DNA from: JBCDCE01 sp039182515
GTDB taxonomy: Bacteria; Pseudomonadota; Alphaproteobacteria; Rhodobacterales; Rhodobacteraceae
NCBI GenBank assembly: GCA_039182515.1
Contig: JBCDCE010000036.1
Coordinates: 1-38,761 of the forward strand
DNA length: 38,761 nucleotides
Direction of reading: 5' to 3'
This document shows positions 1 through 8,255 of this stretch, one piece after another. The notes under the pieces are model-generated. The model saw only the letters and a program-made list of their open reading frames with translations. It had not been told where the DNA came from and did no database searches. Position numbers and translations under genes: made by a program. Every line of letters begins with the position of its first letter. The stretch's first letter is position 1.

Positions 1-116
1 GTGCACCATTATATTCGTGGGGTCAATATCTTCAGTATCTGGTTGGTTAGTAAACCACTGTTCAATACCGACCCGCAAAACAGGTTAAATGCCCCTATCG
101 GTTTATGGGGGATCAG

Positions 117-953
117 ATGAGCAAACCCTGCATCATTTGCGTCGCAATCACCGGATCTGTGCCGCGCAAAGCGGATAATCCGGCTGTGCCGATTACGGTT
201 TCTGAGCAAATTGAAAGCACCCATGCGGCCTTTGAAGCGGGTGCGAGCATTGCGCATTGTCATGTCCGAAATGCAGACGAGTCCCCCACCAGTGACCCCG
301 CCTTATTTGCCCAGCTCAAAGAGGGCATTGAGACCCATTGCCCGGGTATGATTGTGCAGCTTTCCACGGGCGGGCGCTCCGGCGCGGGCAAAGAGCGCGG
401 AGGCATGTTGAGCCTGAAGCCGGACATGGCGTCTTTGTCTGTGGGCTCCAATAACTTCCCCACACGGGTCTATGAAAATCCGCCGGATCTCGTGGATTGG
501 CTGGCAGCAGAGATGCTGGAAAATGACGTTAAGCCCGAGATTGAAGCCTTTGATCTTAGCCATATTTTCCATGCCAAGCTCATGTCTGATCGTGGCCAAT
601 TGGCAGGCGTCCCTTATGTGCAATTTGTCATGGGCGTGAAGAACGCGATGCCTGCAGACGCTTCGGTTTTCGAGTTTTACGTCGCGACCGTTGAGCGGTT
701 GTTTGGGGCGGATGCGCCCTGGTGTGCGGCTGGAATTGGAGCCAATCAAATTGTGCTCAACGACTGGTCGATTGCTGCCGGCGGCCATGTGCGCACGGGC
801 CTTGAAGACAATGTTCGGCTAGATCGTGACAGCCTCGCACCCTCCAACGCGGCCTTGGTCAAACGAGCGGTGGATTTGTGCGAAACATACGAACGCCCCG
901 TTGCCACTGCGGCGCAAGCGCGGTCGATCTTGGGATTGAGGCCCAGCCCCTAG
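117..953 (+). CDS. Beta-keto acid cleavage enzyme (BKACE, DUF849 family)
   Basis: The protein (278 aa) matches the BKACE/Kce family, cytoplasmic zinc enzymes that condense a beta-keto acid with acetyl-CoA to give acetoacetate and a new CoA ester. The N-terminal strand (CVAITGSVPRK), the zinc pair H47-x-H49 in the IAHCHVRNAD segment, the STGGR loop and the C-terminal GLEDNVRL segment carrying the third zinc ligand Glu are all visible. ATG at 117 is preferred over ATG 105 because GGGGGA lies a few bases before it. Length is normal for the family. BKACE members act on many keto acids (aminohexanoate, carnitine and others) and the substrate cannot be read from sequence. It lies 113 bases before the OsmC-like gene on the same strand, so co-transcription is possible but not shown. 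Confidence 0.88.
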   Translation: MSKPCIICVAITGSVPRKADNPAVPITVSEQIESTHAAFEAGASIAHCHVRNADESPTSDPALFAQLKEGIETHCPGMIVQLSTGGRSGAGKERGGMLSLKPDMASLSVGSNNFPTRVYENPPDLVDWLAAEMLENDVKPEIEAFDLSHIFHAKLMSDRGQLAGVPYVQFVMGVKNAMPADASVFEFYVATVERLFGADAPWCAAGIGANQIVLNDWSIAAGGHVRTGLEDNVRLDRDSLAPSNAALVKRAVDLCETYERPVATAAQARSILGLRPSP

Positions 954-984
954 AAACTTCATGCTCTCGGCCTTTTAAAAAATC

Positions 985-998
985 ACAAGATCACTTGT
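985..998. promoter_or_regulatory. Small inverted repeat upstream of the OsmC-like gene
   Basis: ACAAG-ATCA-CTTGT is a perfect 5-bp inverted repeat in the 113-base gap between the BKACE and OsmC-like genes, in AT-rich sequence typical of a promoter region. It may be an operator. No adjacent regulator has been shown to use it, and it differs from the palindrome in front of the MarR gene. This is inference only. Confidence 0.25.
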
Positions 999-1066
999 TC
1001 ATTTCTTCGTAATTTTGAATAGTCGGCGTGAGCCCACCCCAAAGCCCTGCAACAAAGGAAGCCCTT

Positions 1067-2248
1067 ATGGCGAAACTCGGTGAAGACATCATTGGCACCA
1101 GCGGCGTTGCCCCGTTTTTCAAAGTGGCAAATGCAGGTGAGGTGAGCATCGATGCGCCAGATAATCGCAAAGGCGACGCCTTGCGAACCTGGGTGCGCAG
1201 CCTCAGCGGGTTTCAAAAAGAAGCACTCGTGCGCTCGGCTAAAACGGGTGATACTTGGCGGCTTGTTTCTGATGAAGGCCCTTACCTGAACGGCCATGAT
1301 GCGGCACCGTGCCCTTTGGCGTTTTTGTCCACGGGTATGGTTGCGAGCTACATGAACGAGATCTTGGCGCTGGCGAAAATGGAGGGCGTTGAGATCCGTA
1401 AACTCAAGCTTATCCAAGACAATTATTACACCATGAAAGGCTCCATGCCCAAGCGCACCATGGTGGGGGGAGCGGAGCCCGTGGAGCTTGTCGTAGAGAT
1501 CGATTGCGATCTAGATGACGGCGCGCTCAACACGCTTTTGATGAACGCCGTGCATGCCTCGCCTCTCAATGGATTGATGCGGGGGCAGCTTGAAAGCCTC
1601 TTTAAGCTGGGTAAAAACGGCGCGCCTTTGCCGACGGCCAAAGTGGCTGAGCTGCAAGGCACACTCTTCCCCGATCCCGGCGATCATTTTGCCAAGTCCC
1701 GAGCGGAAGGCAGTGATCTGACGCTCATGTCCCCGGTTGGCCCAACACCCAAGAAGGCTGTTGCAGGCGGCACAGTCGCGGCGGCTGGGAGTCTGGCCGA
1801 AGAGCAAGATCGGCGTTTGAACATTGGAGCGGTGGCCGAGCTGCGCGAAGATGGCCTCAAAGATATCCAACAGATGCAATATTCGCCCTATGGCACGTCG
1901 TTTCGCTTCCTCAGTTCCGAGGATGGCCGCGCGCCGGATGCCAACACGTTGATCTCAGCTGGGATTGGCTTTTGCTTCATGACCCAGTTTGGGCGGTTTG
2001 TATCGATGCTCAAGCTGGATTTGCCTGACTACCGCATCGTGCAGGACACGCATTTTTCGCTGGGTGGCGCCTCTGGCGGTACCGGCAAAGCGGGCACGGC
2101 AGATCCCATCGAGACCCATGTGTATTTGCAGACCACCGAGAGCGATGAGACGGCACAAGAGATGCTGGATATCTCAGAACAAACCTGCTTTTTGCACGCC
2201 TTTTGCCGCACGGACCTCAAGACCAAGCTCAAAATTCAAAGGGACTAG
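1067..2248 (+). CDS. Tandem OsmC-like protein
   Basis: This 393-aa protein appears to contain two OsmC/Ohr-like folds. The first is at about residues 75-170 (APCPLAFLSTGMVASY) and the second at about 270-390 (ISAGIGFCFMTQF and EQTCFLHAFCRTDL). In OsmC/Ohr proteins two conserved cysteines reduce organic peroxides. The second repeat keeps candidates C303 and C374 (or C380), while the first has only C82 in the comparable place. A Pro/Gly/Ala-rich linker lies near 225-245. ATG 1067 is chosen over an upstream GTG (1028) because AGGAAG sits 5-6 bases before it. The stop codon overlaps that of the convergent metallo-hydrolase gene in a CTAG tetranucleotide. The family assignment is by pattern. A role in thiol or peroxide chemistry is inference. 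Confidence 0.72.
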   Translation: MAKLGEDIIGTSGVAPFFKVANAGEVSIDAPDNRKGDALRTWVRSLSGFQKEALVRSAKTGDTWRLVSDEGPYLNGHDAAPCPLAFLSTGMVASYMNEILALAKMEGVEIRKLKLIQDNYYTMKGSMPKRTMVGGAEPVELVVEIDCDLDDGALNTLLMNAVHASPLNGLMRGQLESLFKLGKNGAPLPTAKVAELQGTLFPDPGDHFAKSRAEGSDLTLMSPVGPTPKKAVAGGTVAAAGSLAEEQDRRLNIGAVAELREDGLKDIQQMQYSPYGTSFRFLSSEDGRAPDANTLISAGIGFCFMTQFGRFVSMLKLDLPDYRIVQDTHFSLGGASGGTGKAGTADPIETHVYLQTTESDETAQEMLDISEQTCFLHAFCRTDLKTKLKIQRD

Positions 2249-3093
2249 ACGTTAAACTGGTCCAAATCTTCGGCAATGGCGCCCCTTTCGCCGAAGGTCG
2301 TTTGCAGGTCTGCAAGCGCTTTTGCGTAGAGCTCAGGCGCATCCATATGGATGCGGAAGTGGCTGAGTACGAGTTGCTTAACGCCTGCGGCTTTGGCCAT
2401 CTCTGATATCTCTTTGGGGGTCGGCGTGAGCGGGGCCATGGCTTCTGAGGCGGGCTCGTCATCATGCCGATAACACCAATGAAGCAAGAGATCTGCGTTT
2501 TGAGAGAGCGCTTTGAGCGGATCGCAAATTCCTGCGTCGCCTGAGTAGACGAAGCTGCGTCCGCCGCTTTCCAAGCGAAAACCAAAACATTCCAAATGCG
2601 GCTGCGCATGGGGCACGGGGCAGGTGGCCAAACTCCAGCCGTTGCCGTCAAAGGTAAAGTCAGGGCCGATCTCATGGACATGGGGCTCAGGCCAGGGGCG
2701 CGGCAGGGTGCCGCCGCGTGCTTTCCACACTTCTTGGCTGGGCTGAAATTCTGTGCGCGCCCTTAGATCATGGGCCAAGACGCCCGCCGCTCCAAAGTAG
2801 CCTTCGGTGATTTGTGCGAGAGGTGTTGGCCCAAAGATCTCAATGGGCGCGCCCCCTTCTTCCCAAGCGGCATGCACTAAGCGCGCATAGTCCATCATGT
2901 GATCAGAGTGCAGATGAGAGAAGAAAAGATGTGTGATATCAGACGGCTTGCGGCCACTGCGCAGCAGGTTGTCAAAAACGCCGCCGCCACAGTCAAAGAG
3001 GATTACGTCATTGCCTGCTTCGATCAAGTAGCCAGAGGAGGCGCGGCGGGCATAAGCTTCTGGCGAGCCAGATCCTAAGATCGTGAGTTTCAT
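2245..3093 (-). CDS. MBL-fold metallo-hydrolase (RNase Z/arylsulfatase-like)
   Basis: This 282-aa protein is of the metallo-beta-lactamase fold. It opens with MKLTILGSGSP and carries the metal motif H60-L-H62-S-D64-H65, followed by later metal-ligand candidates (CPVPHAQPH, YSGDAG, LSHFRIHMD). The arrangement resembles the RNase Z/ElaC-like and AtsA-type arylsulfatase branch of the fold, but the long tRNA-binding exosite arm of true RNase Z is not evident. It starts 9 bases after the sulfatase stop, so the two are almost certainly one transcript with the MarR gene. A hydrolase acting on the same class of substrate as the sulfatase is a reasonable guess. The exact reaction is unknown. Confidence 0.8.
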   Translation of the reverse strand: MKLTILGSGSPEAYARRASSGYLIEAGNDVILFDCGGGVFDNLLRSGRKPSDITHLFFSHLHSDHMMDYARLVHAAWEEGGAPIEIFGPTPLAQITEGYFGAAGVLAHDLRARTEFQPSQEVWKARGGTLPRPWPEPHVHEIGPDFTFDGNGWSLATCPVPHAQPHLECFGFRLESGGRSFVYSGDAGICDPLKALSQNADLLLHWCYRHDDEPASEAMAPLTPTPKEISEMAKAAGVKQLVLSHFRIHMDAPELYAKALADLQTTFGERGAIAEDLDQFNV

Positions 3094-3102
3094 GGGCTCT
3101 CC

Positions 3103-4536
3103 TTAAGAGCTGATTTTAGGGGGTGGCGTGGCGGCAGGCGCGCCCATTGTAAAGGCGATCTCGCGTCCGCCATAACCTTCGATCATCGCGTCTTGATCCG
3201 CGAAAGCCTGAGCATCCACGGTTTCGGGATCCAGGATTTCGCGTAGCGCGCGCTCCATCTGGGCGCGTTGCTCGGCATGAGCGGGATCTTGCGCCAAATC
3301 ACAGAGTTCTTCCGGATCTTCCTCAAGATCAAAGAGTTCTGGCTCAAAGCCCACGTAGTAATTCAGCTTCCAACGTCCCTTTCGCAACATGAACCCGCCC
3401 GAGACAGCCCCCGCGGCATGGTATTGGCTCAAGATGGGGCGCTCTGGGTCAAGCGGCGCTGCGATAATGTCGTGCAAGGATTGTCCGTCGCATGCGAACT
3501 CAAGGCCAAAGTGCCGAGGGATGGTTGCTGAGATATCCAGCAAAGAAACGGGCGTGTCGCAGGTTCCGTTCGGCACACCGGGGCCCGCCATGATCATCGG
3601 GACAGCGGCACTTTCTTCATAAAAGTTGGACTTGCCCCAGAGCCCTCGCGCGCCGACATTGTCGCCGTGATCGGATGTGTAGATCACGGTGGTGTTTTCG
3701 CTCAGGCCTGCCGCGTCCAGCGCGCCTAAAATTTTCCCGACATTGTAATCCATCCAGCTGCACAGCCCATAGTAGGCGGCCATCGCTGCGAGCCTTTCGT
3801 CTGGGTCTTTGAACTTCGTTTCGCTCTCGAGCATCGCGTTTTGTTTGTCCACCCAAGGGTGGCGTTTGTAGCCATCTTTGGGGTGCAGTTTAACCTCAGG
3901 GAGCTCATCCGTGGGATAAAGATCGTAGAACTCTTGCGGCACCACAAGCGGGAAATGGGGGGCGACAAGCCCCACATAGAGGCACCAAGGCGCGTCATCC
4001 TTGTTCCTTGCAGAGAGCCAATCCAGCGTGCGCTCGGTGACGGCTTTGTCGTAGTCTGTGTAGGTTGATGTGCCAGGCCCGATCTCTTCGCCCAGCATAC
4101 GACCGTCTTTGAGAATTTTGCGCTCGTCTTCGCGACGGACTGAAGCCCAGACCATGCCCACACCGCCCGCCACCTGCATGGGGATGTGCTGCTGATCAAT
4201 GCCCGAAGGATCCTTGGCATCCCGGTAATGGAGCTTGCCAATCGATTGCAAAGGGACTTCAGCCTCTTGCAGGCAATGGCCCCATCCTGTTGGGGTGCCG
4301 CGATAAGGCATGGCGTTGTCCCAAAGCCGATTTTTGTGCACGTGTTGACCGGTGGCAAACGCCGCGCGCGCAGGCACACAGATGGGTGACGGCGTGTAGG
4401 CTTTGGTGAACCGCGTACCAGACTGCGCCAAGCGATCGAGGTTTGGCGTTCGCACAAAGGGATGGCCAGCGCAGCCCATGGCGCGCGCTTGGTGTTCGTC
4501 AGACATCAAGATTAAAAGGTTGGAAGGGCGGGTCAT
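3103..4536 (-). CDS. Type I sulfatase (choline-sulfatase-like)
   Basis: The protein (477 aa) is a sulfatase of the alkaline-phosphatase superfamily. The N-terminus has the metal-binding LMSDEH motif (D13), then the C-x-P-x-R signature at C53 (PICVPARAAF), where the cysteine is oxidised to formylglycine. The second metal-site block YTSDHGDNVG is near residue 330. Overall length and the segment before the active site resemble choline sulfatases, but the substrate is not certain and phosphonate monoester hydrolases look similar. There is no signal peptide, so it should be cytoplasmic. The start at 4536 has AGGACC upstream, and the longer frame runs into the MarR gene. The formylglycine-generating enzyme must be encoded elsewhere. 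Confidence 0.85.
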   Translation of the reverse strand: MTRPSNLLILMSDEHQARAMGCAGHPFVRTPNLDRLAQSGTRFTKAYTPSPICVPARAAFATGQHVHKNRLWDNAMPYRGTPTGWGHCLQEAEVPLQSIGKLHYRDAKDPSGIDQQHIPMQVAGGVGMVWASVRREDERKILKDGRMLGEEIGPGTSTYTDYDKAVTERTLDWLSARNKDDAPWCLYVGLVAPHFPLVVPQEFYDLYPTDELPEVKLHPKDGYKRHPWVDKQNAMLESETKFKDPDERLAAMAAYYGLCSWMDYNVGKILGALDAAGLSENTTVIYTSDHGDNVGARGLWGKSNFYEESAAVPMIMAGPGVPNGTCDTPVSLLDISATIPRHFGLEFACDGQSLHDIIAAPLDPERPILSQYHAAGAVSGGFMLRKGRWKLNYYVGFEPELFDLEEDPEELCDLAQDPAHAEQRAQMERALREILDPETVDAQAFADQDAMIEGYGGREIAFTMGAPAATPPPKISS

Positions 4537-4555
4537 TTGAGGTCCTGGCGGTATT

Positions 4556-5032
4556 CTAGAGGTCTGCAGCTTCTTCGAGCTTGTCGAGCACGCGGTGGAA
4601 GGTTTCAACTTCATCCGGTGTGAGATCTGCGCGCAGGTTGGCTTGGCGCGCCTGCGTAACGGGCAGGGTTTTTTCAAAAATGGTTTGTCCGGCCTCTGTC
4701 AGGCTTAGGATCTGAACACGCTTATCTGCGGGGTCTGTTTTTGTGGCCACGATACCGTCTTCTACAAGCGTTTTGATGTTGCGGCTCAAAAGGCCTTTGT
4801 CGAGCGCGGCTTCCTTGATGAGATCGGCAGAGCGGGTGGTTCCATGAGGGCCGATCAAGGCGATGACGCGCCATTGTGAAAGCGTGATCCCGCTTGCGTC
4901 GCGCAATATGCGGGTGGCTTGTGCGTTCAGTTTGGCGTGAACTTTGGAAATCCGAAACGTGAGATAGGCGCGCAGCGGAATATGCTCCAGGTCTTGGATC
5001 TGAGGCGATGCGGGGGTGTCGTCGCGTGTCAT
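4556..5032 (-). CDS. MarR-family transcriptional regulator
   Basis: This is a 158-aa winged-helix regulator. It has an N-terminal dimerisation helix (about 18-50), the MarR HTH (LSQWRVIALIGPHGTTRSADLI, with recognition helix around GLLSRNIKTLVEDG), and the wing motif TKTDPADKRVQILSLTEAG. It is the first gene of a three-gene unit with the sulfatase (19 bases downstream) and the MBL hydrolase, so it probably controls these genes in response to a small-molecule substrate. A perfect palindrome at 5098-5111 lies in its promoter region. The start has AGGACA upstream. Family assignment is firm and the ligand is unknown. Confidence 0.9.
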   Translation of the reverse strand: MTRDDTPASPQIQDLEHIPLRAYLTFRISKVHAKLNAQATRILRDASGITLSQWRVIALIGPHGTTRSADLIKEAALDKGLLSRNIKTLVEDGIVATKTDPADKRVQILSLTEAGQTIFEKTLPVTQARQANLRADLTPDEVETFHRVLDKLEEAADL

Positions 5033-5097
5033 CAGGTGTCCTATTGCGCTCTGTTGGCCTCACCATCACGGGAACACTCGGAGAGGTCAAGAAATCA

Positions 5098-5111
5098 GTT
5101 GATCTATCAAC
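5098..5111. promoter_or_regulatory. Candidate MarR operator
   Basis: GTTGAT-CT-ATCAAC is a perfect 6-bp inverted repeat about 65 bases before the MarR start. Just downstream on the minus strand is a -35-like TTGACC (5090-5085). Size and position suit an autoregulatory MarR operator. Binding is inferred. Confidence 0.45.
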
Positions 5112-5129
5112 CAATTTTGCTCCGCGGGC

Positions 5130-5873
5130 TTATCTCAACAACGCGCCCTGATCTGACCACCTTTGGGTTGCGCGTTTGACGATCATAAAGAGCAAGACCG
5201 ATACGATCCCAAGGGTCAAAAGAGCCGCAAACATCAAATCGGTTTTTGCCCGCCCATTCGCCAATAGCATGAGGTAGCCCAGGCCTCGGCTCGCACCGAC
5301 CCATTCGCCAATCACAGCGCCGATGGGGGCATAAACAGCTGCTAAACGCAGCCCGCTTGCCAGGGACGGTAAAGCCGCTGGCACGCGGATCCTCCAGAGA
5401 ACAGCCAGCGGGCGCGCTTGCATGGTTTGGGCCAGATCCAAAAAGCCCTTTGGGGTGCGCATCAATCCGTCGAAAAACGCTGATGTCACCGGAAAATAGA
5501 TGATCAAAACGGCCATAACGATCTTGGAGCCAAGCCCAAAGCCCAGCCAAAGGGTAAGGATCGGAGCGAGTGCAAAAACTGGCAAGGCTTGGGTGAAGAC
5601 CAAGATTGGCTGCATGACCACGCGCGCTGATTGTGACATGGCCAAGGTCAGCGCTGTGAGCACGCCAAACCCTACGCCAAAGAGGAGGCCAAGCAGGATT
5701 TCCGTGAGCGTGACCAGGCTGTGCTCTGCGATCAAGGCGCGGTTGTCCCACCAGGTTTGCGCCACGAGGGCAGGGCTTGGCAGAATAAAGCGTGGCACGT
5801 CCGTAAGGGTGACAATCCCTTGCCAAATCGCCAGAGCCGCAAGGGCTGCAATGATGCCGCCTAGCCCGCGCAT
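5130..5873 (-). CDS. thiX: ABC transporter permease for thiamin precursor uptake
   Basis: This 247-aa inner-membrane permease of the SsuC/TauC/ThiX type has about six hydrophobic segments and the EAA-loop region (FLDLAQTMQARPLAVLWRIRVPAALPSLASGLRLAA). It is the last gene of the thiamin operon. Its ATG shares one base with the thiZ stop (TAATG), which shows translational coupling to its ATPase. With ThiY and ThiZ it would import hydroxymethylpyrimidine (HMP) or formylaminopyrimidine. Family membership is clear. The substrate is inferred from the operon and its TPP riboswitch, since isolated sequences of this family cannot be told from sulfonate or nitrate permeases. Confidence 0.85.
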   Translation of the reverse strand: MRGLGGIIAALAALAIWQGIVTLTDVPRFILPSPALVAQTWWDNRALIAEHSLVTLTEILLGLLFGVGFGVLTALTLAMSQSARVVMQPILVFTQALPVFALAPILTLWLGFGLGSKIVMAVLIIYFPVTSAFFDGLMRTPKGFLDLAQTMQARPLAVLWRIRVPAALPSLASGLRLAAVYAPIGAVIGEWVGASRGLGYLMLLANGRAKTDLMFAALLTLGIVSVLLFMIVKRATQRWSDQGALLR

Positions 5874-6625
5874 TACGCCGCATTCCTGGGGTTATCTCTG
5901 AGCTTTGCCATCAACTGACCTTGGGCGGTGAGTGTCTCGGGATCATCCACGCCGCGTGGCGCGGGGGACGCAGGCGGTGCAACTTCAGTCAGGCCGTCTT
6001 TCGACATGATCACAATCTTATCGCCAAGCCGGGCGGCTTCGCCGGGATCATGGGTGACCAAAAGTACCGTACGACCGCGCAAAAGCTCAAAAGCGAGGTC
6101 CTGCATATCTGCGCGGGTTCGGGCGTCGAGCGCAGAGAAAGGCTCGTCGAGCAAAATGACGGGCTGGTCTTCCATCAAAGTGCGCGCAAGGGCAGCCCTT
6201 TGGCGTTGCCCGCCAGAGAGGGCATCGGGGCGTTTGGTGGCGTGTTCTCGCAAGCCAACAGCATCCAACAATCTCGACACCCGCTCTTGATCCACCCGCT
6301 CGCCACGCAGCTTTGGCCCGAGGCTGAGATTTTGGGCAACACTTGCCCAAGGCATCAAGAGATCGCTTTGCGCCATATAAGCCACGCGACCTGTAAGCGG
6401 CAGGCCATCGGAGGCTTGGATGCTCCCAGTGAAGGTCACCTCGGAATCGAGCCCCGCCAGAGCGCGCAACAGCGTGGTTTTACCCACACCCGATGGCCCC
6501 AACAGGCAGGTCCAAGCCTCGGCCATAAGTGTCAGGTTCAAGGGCGCAAACACTTGCACGCTTTCATAACGCGCCTCGCCGTCTATCGAGATAGATGGCC
6601 CGTTTGCCCCTTTGAGTGGTGTCAT
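5873..6625 (-). CDS. thiZ: ABC transporter ATP-binding protein for thiamin precursor uptake
   Basis: This 250-aa ABC ATPase has Walker A GPSGVGKTT at 43-51, signature LSGGQ at 136-140, Walker B VILLDEP at 156-162, and an H-loop in LLVTHDPGEA. It energises the ThiX permease. The start at 6625 is chosen because its ATG overlaps the tenA stop as ATGA, the pattern seen across this operon; an upstream ATG at 6646 would lie well inside tenA. Two features point to pyrimidine import: the gene order thiY-tenA-thiZ-thiX and the shared riboswitch. Confidence 0.87.
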   Translation of the reverse strand: MTPLKGANGPSISIDGEARYESVQVFAPLNLTLMAEAWTCLLGPSGVGKTTLLRALAGLDSEVTFTGSIQASDGLPLTGRVAYMAQSDLLMPWASVAQNLSLGPKLRGERVDQERVSRLLDAVGLREHATKRPDALSGGQRQRAALARTLMEDQPVILLDEPFSALDARTRADMQDLAFELLRGRTVLLVTHDPGEAARLGDKIVIMSKDGLTEVAPPASPAPRGVDDPETLTAQGQLMAKLRDNPRNAA

Positions 6626-7305
6626 GGCGTGAGGCCCATGTCCCAAAAGCTCACTTCCAGTCGTGTGGCTGTGGTGAAGGTCTCACAAAGCTCTGTCCAA
6701 ATGGGCAGATCCCTATAACCCGCGCCGTAGCGCGAGGTGAGCGCGTCCTCCAAGAGCTTGCCGACAGCGACACAGGTCTCTTGATACTCCGCCCCGCCAT
6801 AGGTGCCGATCCAATCGGCATAGGTTTCCGCCGTGGAGCTTGCCAATAGCCGGGCGCCGATTTCACCGTAGCCCAAGACGCAAGGCGCTAGTGCGGCCAG
6901 TAAACGCAAGAAATCGCCCGAAAAGCCTGCGTCCATCACAAAGCGTGTGTAGGCGAGGTTCTCTGCGCGCTCTTCCGTGGCTTCGAGCTCTGCTTCAGAG
7001 ATCCCCGCCTCGCCGCAGAGTGCCACATGCAGTTTCAGCTCTTCATCGAGGAGGGCATGCACCGTGGCCGAGGCCGCGCGCATCTCGGCCAGGTTGCCTG
7101 CTTTGACCACGGCCAAAGCCCAGGCGCGCGAGAAGTGCAGCAAGAACACGTAGTCTTGCCGCAGATAGTGCAGGAAGGCCTCGCGCGGCAGATCCCCTTG
7201 GCCAAGACCTGTCACGAAGTCGTGCTCGGTATAGGCTTGCCAGGTGGGGCCAGCCGCGCGCCGCAGGGCTGCGATCGCGGCGCCGTAGTCGGGCGTTTGG
7301 GTCAT
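6622..7305 (-). CDS. tenA: TenA-family aminopyrimidine aminohydrolase (thiaminase II)
   Basis: This 227-aa all-helical TenA protein converts aminomethyl-HMP, a breakdown product of thiamin, to HMP for re-use. The likely catalytic cysteine is C142 in the conserved ALAPCVLGYGEIG block. The FLHYLRQDYVFLLHFSRAWAL helix with D51/Y52 and the C-terminal FWDMGL helix fit the family. It overlaps thiY upstream (ATGA, 7302-7305) and thiZ downstream (ATGA, 6622-6625), so salvage enzyme and importer are made together. The cysteine-containing (TenA_C) type is present rather than the TenA_E type. Confidence 0.92.
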   Translation of the reverse strand: MTQTPDYGAAIAALRRAAGPTWQAYTEHDFVTGLGQGDLPREAFLHYLRQDYVFLLHFSRAWALAVVKAGNLAEMRAASATVHALLDEELKLHVALCGEAGISEAELEATEERAENLAYTRFVMDAGFSGDFLRLLAALAPCVLGYGEIGARLLASSTAETYADWIGTYGGAEYQETCVAVGKLLEDALTSRYGAGYRDLPIWTELCETFTTATRLEVSFWDMGLTP

Positions 7306-8237
7306 TGCGCTGTCACGTCGATTGTGATGGCTGAGACGGGGTTCTGCGATGGAATCAGCCCGCTTTCGGCCAAGAAGGCTTCAAAACGCGCGTAGCGACC
7401 TGCGTCAAAACCGGCTGGGCGCAGAGCGAACCGCGGCAGCGTGTCGACCCAAGCGCGGGCATTCAGCTCATCTTGCAATTCAGCGGCTGTGCCCGAGAAG
7501 ATTTCCCAGCTCTTTTCAGGGTTGTTAACGATGTACTGCGTGGCTTTTTCGGTGGCTGCGAGGAAGCGGGCGATCTTGTCTTTGTCGAGCGCGTCGGATT
7601 TGGCCACATAGATCAGCTCGTCATAGGGCGGCACGCCTTCTTCTTCGATGTAAAAGCAGGTGCCTGGGCGGCCTTCGATGTCCATCTGGTTGAGCTCAAA
7701 GTTCCGGTATGCGCCGATCACCGCGTCCACTTGGCCTGACATCAGCGAGGGCGAGAGGGCAAAGTTGACGTTGACGAGCTCGATGTCGTCCAGGCTCACG
7801 CCATATTTGCCCAAAACCGCACCCAGCACCGCTTCTTCAACGCCAGCGACGGAAAATCCGATGCGTTTGCCTTTCAAATCAGCGGGCGATTTGATGGGGC
7901 CGTCTTCGAGCACCAAAAGGCAGTTGAGCGGTGTGGCCACAAGCGTTCCAACACGGGTCAGGGGCAAGCCTTCGTGGATTTGAAGGTGCAATTGCGGCTG
8001 GTAAGACACAGCGAGATCCGCTTGCCCGGCAGCGACCAAGCGCGGTGGCAGCGACGGATCCGCAGGCGCCACAACTTCCACTTCCAGGCCAACTTCAGCA
8101 AAATAGCCGTTTTCTTCGGCAATCAGAATGGGCCCGTGATCGGGGTTGATGAACCAATCGAGAAGAAGGGTCATCTTGTCTTGCGCCATGGCGGGGGTGG
8201 CCGCGAAGAGCGCTAAGGCCGTGAGGAAGTGTTTCAT
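7302..8237 (-). CDS. thiY: Periplasmic HMP-precursor-binding protein (NMT1/THI5-like)
   Basis: This 311-aa solute-binding protein has a Sec signal peptide (residues 1-18, cut after AMA) followed by the LLLDWFINPDHGPI motif typical of NMT1/THI5-like pyrimidine-binding proteins. Start 8237 is preferred to an in-frame ATG at 8255 because AAGGACC sits just upstream and the signal peptide then begins correctly. It delivers formylaminopyrimidine or HMP to ThiX/ThiZ. It lies 18 bases after the thiF stop and overlaps tenA by ATGA. Specificity is inferred from context. Confidence 0.9.
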   Translation of the reverse strand: MKHFLTALALFAATPAMAQDKMTLLLDWFINPDHGPILIAEENGYFAEVGLEVEVVAPADPSLPPRLVAAGQADLAVSYQPQLHLQIHEGLPLTRVGTLVATPLNCLLVLEDGPIKSPADLKGKRIGFSVAGVEEAVLGAVLGKYGVSLDDIELVNVNFALSPSLMSGQVDAVIGAYRNFELNQMDIEGRPGTCFYIEEEGVPPYDELIYVAKSDALDKDKIARFLAATEKATQYIVNNPEKSWEIFSGTAAELQDELNARAWVDTLPRFALRPAGFDAGRYARFEAFLAESGLIPSQNPVSAITIDVTAQ

Positions 8238-8255
8238 GGAATAGGTCCTTTTCAT

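Noticed and set aside
1..116. CCCCTA...TATGGGG stem near the BKACE start as a regulatory hairpin
   Set aside because: The pairing needs a bulge and only 5-6 pairs form; not enough to claim control of the ribosome-binding site.
303..788. 161-codon minus-strand frame inside the BKACE gene
   Set aside because: The plus-strand protein has clear family motifs and a ribosome-binding site; this frame has none.
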